DNA of 64,000 bases. Source: Chelonoidis abingdonii. Its lineage: Eukaryota > Chordata > Testudines > Testudinidae. Shown here one piece after another: positions 57,341-64,000 of this stretch; position 1 is the stretch's first letter, and every line of letters begins with the position of its first letter. The stretch covers positions 17,168,311 to 17,232,310 of the forward strand of contig NC_133770.1 of NCBI RefSeq assembly GCF_003597395.2. The letters are read 5' to 3'. A model generated the notes under the pieces. That model ran no database searches. It was not told the origin of the DNA and saw only the letters and a list, made by a program, of their open reading frames with translations. A program made the translations under genes and the position numbers.

Positions 57341-58016
57341 TAGGGCCCTACCAAATTTACAGCCGAGAAAAATGCATCACGGACCGTGAAATCTGGTCTC
57401 CCTGGTGACATGTGGTCTTTTGTGTACTTTTACCCTATACTATAGGGATTTCACAGAGAGGATCCCCAGTTTGAGAAACGCTGGCTCTCAACCCAAATGG
57501 AAGTCACTGGGTGTGTGGGGTGTTTTTTTTTCCGGCAAGGTTACTGTAGGTGGGGTTGTGGTATTGACAGCCTTACTTCTGCATTGCCTACAGAGATAGG
57601 TGGTTGGAGAGCAGCAGCTGCTGGCCAGGTACTTACTTCCGAAGGCAGCACCCTGCCAGCAGCAACACAGAAGTAAGGGTGGTAGTACCATACCATGCCA
57701 CCCTTACTTCTGCGCTGTTGCTGGCGGTGGCACTGCCTTCTGAGCTGGACTCCTGGCTAGCACCCACCACTCTCCAGCCACCCAGTTCTGAAGGCAGCGC
57801 CACCGCCAGCAGCAGAATACAAGTAAGGGTGGGAATATCGCAATCCCCCTACAATAACTCTGTAACCCCACACTACTCCATTTTGGGTCAGGACCCCAAC
57901 TGTTACAATACCCTGAAATTTCAGATTTAATTAACTGAAATCATGAAATTTATGATATTTTAAATCCTATGACAGTGAAGTTGACCAAAATGGACTGTGA
58001 ATTTGGTAGGGCCTTA
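57341..58016. mobile_element. hAT-like MITE (tagggccctaccaaat family)
   Basis: Left end tagggccctaccaaat and right end atttggtagggcctta are inverted repeats with one mismatch. Flanking 8-mers cttgtgag and gctatgag match 5 of 8. The interior is GC-rich with inverted copies of a gcagaagtaagggtgg-like unit. Assignment to hAT is inferred from end sequence and duplication length. Confidence 0.75.
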
Positions 58017-58439
58017 GCTATGAGGAAAGAGTGAGAAAGTTAGGTTTGTTTAGTCCAGAGAGGAAAAGACTATGGGGGAACATAATAAAACAGTCTTCAA
58101 GTACATAAAAAGTTGTTATAAAGAGGAAGGTGATAAATTGCTCTCTATGTCCACTGAGGACAGGACAAAAAGTCATTGGCTTAAATTGCAGCAAGGGAGA
58201 TTTAGATTAGACATTAGGAAAAACTTCTTAATTATAAGGGTAGCAAAGCACTGGAACAAATTGCTCTCCTTTACTAGTACGCAGCCCTCTGTAGTGGTAT
58301 CATTGGAGGGCTGGCCATAGGGGTGAGTCCGGGGGAAAAAGGGCAATAGTATTGGGGCTGGAGGAGAAGAGATGCAGAAATAGGAGAATAGATGGAGGAG
58401 CACTTCCCCCCCCTCCCCAGGCCCTCCCCAGGGCTCTCC

Positions 58440-60065
58440 AATGTCACAGAATCATAGACTGGAGAGGGTATTGAGAGGCCATCTAGTCAACACTCATGGC
58501 TGGACTAAGTATTATCTAGACCATCCCTGACAGGTGTTTGTCTAACCTGCTCTTAAAAAAGAACTCCAGTTTTTCCTAACGTACAACCTAAACTGCCCTT
58601 CCTGCAATTTAACCCTATTGCTTCTGATCCTATCCTCAGAGGTTAACAAGAAATTTTTTTCCCTCCCTCCTCCTTGTAACAATTTGCCTTTTTTTTTTTT
58701 TTTTTTTGATCCTTCTNNNNNNNNNNNNNNNNNNNNNNNNNNNNNNNNNNNNNNNNNNNNNNNNNNNNNNNNNNNNNNNNNNNNNNNNNNNNNNNNNNNN
58801 NNNNNNNNNNNNNNNNNNNNNNNNNNNNNNNNNNNNNNNNNNNNNNNNNNNNNNNNNNNNNNNNNNNNNNNNNNNNNNNNNNNNNNNNNNNNNNNNNNNN
58901 NNNNNNNNNNNNNNNNNNNNNNNNNNNNNNNNNNNNNNNNNNNNNNNNNNNNNNNNNNNNNNNNNNNNNNNNNNNNNNNNNNNNNNNNNNNNNNNNNNNN
59001 NNNNNNNNNNNNNNNNNNNNNNNNNNNNNNNNNNNNNNNNNNNNNNNNNNNNNNNNNNNNNNNNNNNNNNNNNNNNNNNNNNNNNNNNNNNNNNNNNNNN
59101 NNNNNNNNNNNNNNNNNNNNNNNNNNNNNNNNNNNNNNNNNNNNNNNNNNNNNNNNNNNNNNNNNNNNNNNNNNNNNNNNNNNNNNNNNNNNNNNNNNNN
59201 NNNNNNNNNNNNNNNNNNNNNNNNNNNNNNNNNNNNNNNNNNNNNNNNNNNNNNNNNNNNNNNNNNNNNNNNNNNNNNNNNNNNNNNNNNNNNNNNNNNN
59301 NNNNNNNNNNNNNNNNNNNNNNNNNNNNNNNNNNNNNNNNNNNNNNNNNNNNNNNNNNNNNNNNNNNNNNNNNNNNNNNNNNNNNNNNNNNNNNNNNNNN
59401 NNNNNNNNNNNNNNNNNNNNNNNNNNNNNNNNNNNNNNNNNNNNNNNNNNNNNNNNNNNNNNNNNNNNNNNNNNNNNNNNNNNNNNNNNNNNNNNNNNNN
59501 NNNNNNNNNNNNNNNNNNNNNNNNNNNNNNNNNNNNNNNNNNNNNNNNNNNNNNNNNNNNNNNNNNNNNNNNNNNNNNNNNNNNNNNNNNNNNNNNNNNN
59601 NNNNNNNNNNNNNNNNNNNNNNNNNNNNNNNNNNNNNNNNNNNNNNNNNNNNNNNNNNNNNNNNNNNNNNNNNNNNNNNNNNNNNNNNNNNNNNNNNNNN
59701 NNNNNGGAGTGTTACACTGTTGACTCATATTTAGCTTATAATCCACTATGACCCTCTGATCCCTTTCTGCTGTACTTCTTCCTAGACAGTCATTTCCCAT
59801 TTTGTATGTGTGCAACTGATTGTTCCTTCTGAAGTGGAGCACTTTGCATTTGTCCTTATTGAATTTCATCCTATTTACTTCAGACCATTTCTCCAGTTTG
59901 TCCAGATCATTTTGAATTTTAGTCCTATCCTCCAACCCTTCCCAGCTTGGTATCATCTGCAAATTTTATAAGTGTACTCTCTGTGCTATTATCTAAATCG
60001 CTGAAGATATTGTACAGAACTGGACCCAGAACTGATCCTTGCAAGATGCCACTTGATACAAGTAT
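58440..60065 (-). mobile_element. CR1 LINE, minus strand, containing an assembly gap
   Basis: The left part starts with the CR1 3' end cacagaatcatagactggag. After the gap the minus strand reads [20 protein letters not shown] and [11 protein letters not shown] (60060-59930), then KFNKDKCKVLHFRRNNQLHT (59870-59800), all CR1 RT. The gap therefore probably hides CR1 sequence only. Confidence 0.85.
58717..59705. other. Assembly gap (989 N)
   Basis: A run of 989 undetermined bases. Both sides are the same CR1 element in the same orientation. A T19 tract immediately left of the gap (58689-58707) may have caused the break. Long frames that span the N run are artefacts. Confidence 0.98.
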
Positions 60066-60960
60066 GACAGGGAGATGCCCCAAACACTCAAGCGGGATTG
60101 TCAGCTGGTGCTGGAGGAGGAGAGGGGAGCTGAGTGGGTAGGACTGCCGATAGTGGCAGAGCCAGCACCCTCCCAAGCATCAAGGGCACCCAGCATCCCT
60201 TCTTGTTGGGTCAATGGACAGTCCCTCCAGGGGTGTCCCGAAGCCCAACAGAGGAAGCACCAAGCCTCCCCAAAAGAGCAGAGGACCTGGTACATGCTTC
60301 CCTGGTAAAGTATCAGAAAGCCCCCCTCTAGGTTCCCCACACTACACAATGCTGACAGCAGCCGGATGGTGACTTGCCAGCAGAAAAAGAGGATGCAATG
60401 GAGGAGGGTGGGTGGTCCTTACAGCCCACTGGGAGAGGGCTGATGCTGGAGACCAGCTTCCCCAAGCTGGTGAAGGGAAGCAGAAGAGCACTCGGAGGAA
60501 GGGCAAGGCAGAGATAATCACCACCCACATACCCAGGTCCTCCTGGGATTCATGGGGGAGAAAGTTTGTCCCAGTGAAATGCCTTTCTCCAAATATTTCC
60601 TGGGAGGCAGCCTCTGATATCAGAAAGAAGAAAACTTTCCAACAGATCTTCAAGGCTGTCACAATGGCAGAGGGCCCTATCATCATGCCAAAGCTCACAC
60701 TAAGTTTTGATGTGGAGCAAGGCAGTCACCAGAAGGCAATGGATGCCTTGCCTCCTTGTCAAGATGGAGAAGGGGCCCCGACACTGCTGACCCTGGAAGT
60801 GGCAGGTAGATGGGCTGAGGCAGATAGTAACTGGGCAGTAGGTGGTGCCATACCCCCAGAGCTGGTGGAAAGGACAGCAGGAGGAGGGAGAGCCATGGCC
60901 ATCTGCCTGCAACAGTTGAAGCAATCACCACGGAAGATGCCTTCCAGGTGAGGCTCTTAC
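60066..60960 (+). other. Possible retroelement ORF1/gag remnant, unidentified
   Basis: Plus-strand frame 60412-60951 is open for 179 codons with no recognised domain. Just upstream, SCWVNGQSLQGCPEAQQ (about 60203-60250) resembles a decayed zinc knuckle of a LINE ORF1 or gag. The opposite strand also shows a C-x2-C-x4-H-x4-C spacing (60218-60259), so the strand is not certain. It begins right where the CR1 is truncated. I do not recognise the family. Confidence 0.3.
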
Positions 60961-61454
60961 CCTTTCTGCTGCCAAAGGTGCTCCCTGGATGGTGGCAGGA
61001 GTTTTGACAGTGGAGTCCCTCCCTGGGCCTTCTGCTGCTGCCCCAGCGTGAGCACTGATGGCACTGGCAACGATGTCAGTGGTTATTGACACAGGGACAG
61101 ATAGGGGAGAAAACTGAGGTGGGGCAGCAATAGTGGTTGGGGGTCCCCCTCAGTCTCTCCCCTCCCCCCCTTTTCCTCCACCTGGGTGAAACCACTGTAG
61201 CAGAAGCCTTGCATATGGCTATGACACCCTGTATCCCATGCTCACCACTTTTATATGGTTAGGATATATTTTGTACAAAGTATGCCTTGTGAGGTATCAT
61301 TTGAAAACTCAATCTGCTGATTATTATTATCCTATTGAAATGGGTGCATCAACATTACATGTGAAGTTATGAGATTCTACTGTATGACTGTTACTGAAAA
61401 GTGCTGTAAGTCTGGGTAACACCCACAAATCAATTTTTCAGTGACAAAGACATA

Positions 61455-62160
61455 CAGTAACTCCTTACTTAAAGTCATCCCGGTTAACATTGTTACGCTG
61501 CTGATCAATTAGGGAACATGCTCGTTTTAAGTTGTGTAATGCTCCCTTCTAACGTCATTTGTCAGCTGCCTCCTTTGTCTACTGCTTGCAGGAAGGGCAG
61601 CCCGTTGCAGCTAGCTGGTGGGGGCTTGGAACCAGAGTGAACTGGCAGCCCCCCATCAGCTCCCTGCTCCCTTAAGTTCCCTATGCAGAAGCTGCCTGCA
61701 GTTCTGCTGTGTCCCTCCCCCTCACTGCCATGTGCTGCTCCTGCCTTGCAGCTGCTCCCCAAAACTCCTGCTTGCTGTGCGAAGGGAGGGAAGGAAGAGG
61801 GGGGCTAATGTCCGCATGTCTCCCTCTCCCCTGCTCCTGCACCCTGCTTACCCTATCTTCCATAAAGCAGGGGGGACAGACCAGGACTCAGGATGGAGGG
61901 AGCTTGCAGTAGCTGCATCTTAGCAAGCTGATCTAATCAACAAGGCAGTGTACTTAAAGGAAATGCACATATCTCCCTCCATTTCTGCTGCCTTGTGTAG
62001 AGAAAGAGTTAACCCTTGAGTGCTCAGACAGTTGCTAGTTCTTCATTTAGCAGGAAGGGAAATATCCCACCCTCTGACTCCTCCACCTCAACCAAGCTTC
62101 ACAATCATCATCACTGTGTACCAGCATTAAATTGTTTGTTTAAAAAAAACAAAACAAAAC

Positions 62161-62229
<69 letters not shown>

Positions 62230-62391
62230 AAAAAAAATAAATATAGTCTTGTCTGGTGAAAAAAATTTCCCTGGAACCTAACCCCCTCATTTACATTAAT
62301 TCTTATGGGGAAATTGGATTCGCTTAACATAATTTTGCTTAAAGTCACATTTCTCAGGAACGTAAGTACAATGTTAAGTGAGGAGTTACTG
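61455..62391. mobile_element. Tigger/pogo-like MITE with TA duplication
   Basis: Ends cagtaactccttacttaa (61455) and ttaagtgaggagttactg (to 62391) are inverted repeats, flanked by TA on both sides (61453-61454 and 62392-62393). It is about 937 bp with a (TG)n microsatellite inside and no transposase. TA duplication and CAGT ends indicate Tc1/mariner, pogo/Tigger group. Confidence 0.82.
62165..62225 (+). repeat. (TG)30 microsatellite
   Basis: About 30 uninterrupted TG units within the Tigger-like MITE. The (CA/TG) frames in translation are artefacts of this tract. Confidence 0.97.
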
Positions 62392-63000
62392 TACTGGCAA
62401 TCCCAGACAGGTTTCAAAGTCAAGTGGGCTATCACTTACCTAAGCAGCCATTCTTCAGCAACCGGGAAACGTAAATAAAGAATTTACATTTCTCCTAGAA
62501 ACACTTCAAACCTCACTTACACAGGAGTGTGTTTGTCTGTACCCTGGTGGGGGGTAATCCTCAAACAGCGAAGGAGCATATAAAAATAAGAGGTAATGAC
62601 CTCCACCTCGTACCTTCTCTCCTCCTTCTCTACTTAAGGCAGCTAGATTGCTTGAAAGATAAAAGAAGCATCATTAAACTGGGGGAGTGGTCCCGGTCTG
62701 GAGGTTTTCCAGCCAGTACAAACTGCTGTAAGATTTGGTTTGAAAAACTCCTTTTTTGCTTTTAAATTTAAACCTATTAGCCTTGGTAAAGTTTAGGAAT
62801 TAACTTTGTTTAACCTTTTATTTCTTTTGTAACCAATTCTGATTTCTATGCCTTACCATTTGTAATCGCTTAAAAATCTCTCTCTCTCTAGCTAATAAAC
62901 TAGTTTTGTTTTACCTAAACCAGTGTAGTTTGGTTGAAGTGTTTTGGGAATCTCTACTCAGGTCAACAGGACTGGTGCAATAGTGTGCTGGAAGAACAAG

Positions 63001-63827
63001 AAGCACATTTCTGGGGGACAAGGGAACTGGGGATATGCAGATGTTGCCCTGTATGTATTTCATGGATGGCTGGACATAGCATTCATGTATTCAGCTTGGA
63101 GTGATTTTACATGCCGGTGGCTGTATGAGACCAGAGCCTGGAGAGGTCACTGTTCACCAGAAAAGCAGTGTAAATGGCATCACAAACTGGAGAGCTAAGG
63201 GACACAGAAGTCCAGACTGCACCCTGGGGAATGTCTCACAGTGGCCAATCAGGGTCTGCAATCAAGCACAGGTAATGAGAACAGCCACTAGAAGAAGAAG
63301 TGAAATGACAAAGGGAAGGCTAGGGGCAGGAAAAATGGAGGCTAACCACTCCTTTTGCCTACCCTGCATATGGGGGAGAAGAGTGCAAGCAAAAAATTGG
63401 AGAGGTTAATGAAATAAAGCAAAGAGGGCATGGGGCACAATAGGCAGTGTTGTGTGGGCACCAGCTTCTCCGGCAGCATTGAGTGAAAGGCAGCTGTATG
63501 AAGAGATGCAGTGAATAGAAAATTAAACAAACTGGTGGGGAGGAATCACAAGCACTGGGAGAGTGCAGATACACAGGGCAAGCAAGGCTGGGTAGGACAG
63601 GGAACACAGCAAAAAAGTGGGGTTAGGGCTGAGTAGGAGTACCACCAAACAATGCAGGGGAAGCGGCTGGACAGGGCAGGTAATAGAGCATGAAGGGAGG
63701 GCCCTGGATGGGACTGGGAAACAGATAACAAATCACACTCTTGGGAGAAGAGTTCTGCACCACTGTACACGGACACAATTTATGTGCCACGCCGATTTTT
63801 CTCCACATACTATAGAGCAGGGGTAGG
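63001..63827. other. Purine-rich region, old repeat on right
   Basis: No gene recognised. The part from about 63290 is G/A-rich like 1-330, and near 63735-63760 the sequence ctcttgggagaagagttctgc looks like an inverted relative of the 724-742 boundary. Probably another copy of the same unnamed repeat family. Confidence 0.4.
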
Positions 63828-64000
63828 CAACCTTTCAGAAGTGGTGTGCCGAGTCTTCATATATTCACTCTAATTTAAGGTTTTGCGTGCCAGTAATTCA
63901 TTTTAATGTTTTTTAGAAGCTCTCTCTCTCTACAAGTCTCTATATAATATAACTAAACTAATGTTGTATTGTAAAATAAACAAGGTTTTCAAAATGTTTA
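63828..64000. mobile_element. Start of a hAT element, runs off the window
   Basis: Begins caggggtaggcaaccttt, closely similar to the terminus caggggttggcaacct of the hAT MITE at 38643. Only the left end is visible. Confidence 0.7.

Larger units (their letters stand above)
56230..58330 (+). mobile_element. CR1 LINE, plus strand, with two nested hAT MITEs
   Basis: Plus-strand CR1 ORF2: RT region 56270-56800 with LKFVDDTKPEGVV (catalytic ADD read as VDD), KFNNDKCKVHHLGRNN and KMGNDCLGRSTPEKDLGVIM. Then a hAT at 56840-57142, more CR1 (57151-57340), a second hAT at 57341-58016, and the CR1 C-terminal segment (58017-58310, e.g. RLDIRKNFLIIRVAKHWNKL). The CR1 reads continuously if the inserts are removed. 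Non-functional. Confidence 0.85.
61222..63000 (+). mobile_element. LTR-like segment, interrupted by a Tigger-like MITE
   Basis: A region starting tgacaccctgtatcccatgc, with gatatattttgtacaaagta and tgaggtatcatttgaaaact, a pattern I associate with solo LTRs of turtle endogenous retrovirus-like elements. After the MITE (61455-62391) the segment continues to a poly(A) signal-like ctaataaac (62893-62901). No internal gag or pol was seen. End points are approximate; the assignment is tentative. Confidence 0.45.

Noticed and set aside
58618..59962. Long open frames of 340-440 codons across 58.6-60.0 kb on both strands
   Set aside because: They exist only because 989 N bases carry no stop codons. 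The readable ends are T-tract and CR1 RT sequence.
60101..60349. Minus-strand CCHC-spaced cysteines as a definite zinc finger gene
   Set aside because: The spacing fits C-x2-C-x4-H-x4-C, but the surrounding frame has no supporting domain, and the plus strand gives an equally plausible decayed knuckle.
62016..62435. Frames with long Val-Cys or Thr-His runs
   Set aside because: They are translations of the TG microsatellite inside a MITE.

Overview
This window is vertebrate nuclear DNA, almost certainly from a cryptodiran turtle. The grounds are a host gene split into small exons by large AT-rich introns, many CR1 LINE copies, a tRNA-derived SINE matching the tortoise PolIII SINE (42811-42992), and Penelope-like, DIRS and hAT elements in the combination usual for turtles. 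There are no bacterial-style operons.

One host gene can be supported: the 3' part of PRKAG2 (AMP-activated protein kinase, gamma-2 subunit) on the minus strand. Ten coding exons lie between 51464 and 8673. They join in frame into 281 codons plus a stop and run from the middle of CBS motif 1 through CBS motif 4 to the gamma-2-type C-terminus. The expected splice dinucleotides are present at each junction. The upstream exons, which hold the start of CBS1 and the isoform-specific N-termini, were not found and should lie to the right of the window. The 3' UTR and 3' flank lie left of 8673.

The rest is transposon-rich. Left of the gene (about 0.9-5.0 kb) are DIRS-type remnants on the minus strand. 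The introns hold, from low to high coordinate: CR1 (10.85-11.83 kb), CR1 (15.8-17.1 kb), a second DIRS on the plus strand with visible inverted terminal repeats (20.37-25.45 kb, containing a hAT fragment), a 114-bp palindrome 25 bp from a PRKAG2 splice donor (26.7 kb), a TTA-flanked MITE (28.0 kb), a third DIRS on the minus strand (29.2-35.75 kb) carrying a palindromic element and a Penelope-like element (PLE), another long palindrome (37.1-37.6 kb), a hAT MITE with a perfect 8-bp duplication (38.6 kb), and a near full-length CR1 (48.06-40.76 kb) containing a 2.4-kb PLE and a SINE. The right end (52-64 kb) holds Tigger-like MITEs, a CR1 carrying two hAT MITEs, a second CR1 containing a 989-base assembly gap, an LTR-like segment, and the start of another hAT element.

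The strongest pattern not explained by a simple repeat list concerns five insertions that share related PLE-type ends. Each is flanked by a 12-15 bp direct duplication (some imperfect). Three have few or no recognisable coding bases and are palindromes of about 0.11-0.5 kb. This suggests that a terminal palindrome was mobilised as a short non-autonomous unit, probably using proteins of the PLEs found next to it. A weaker lead is a pair of exon-like open segments on the plus strand at 50.34-50.64 kb, antisense within a PRKAG2 intron.
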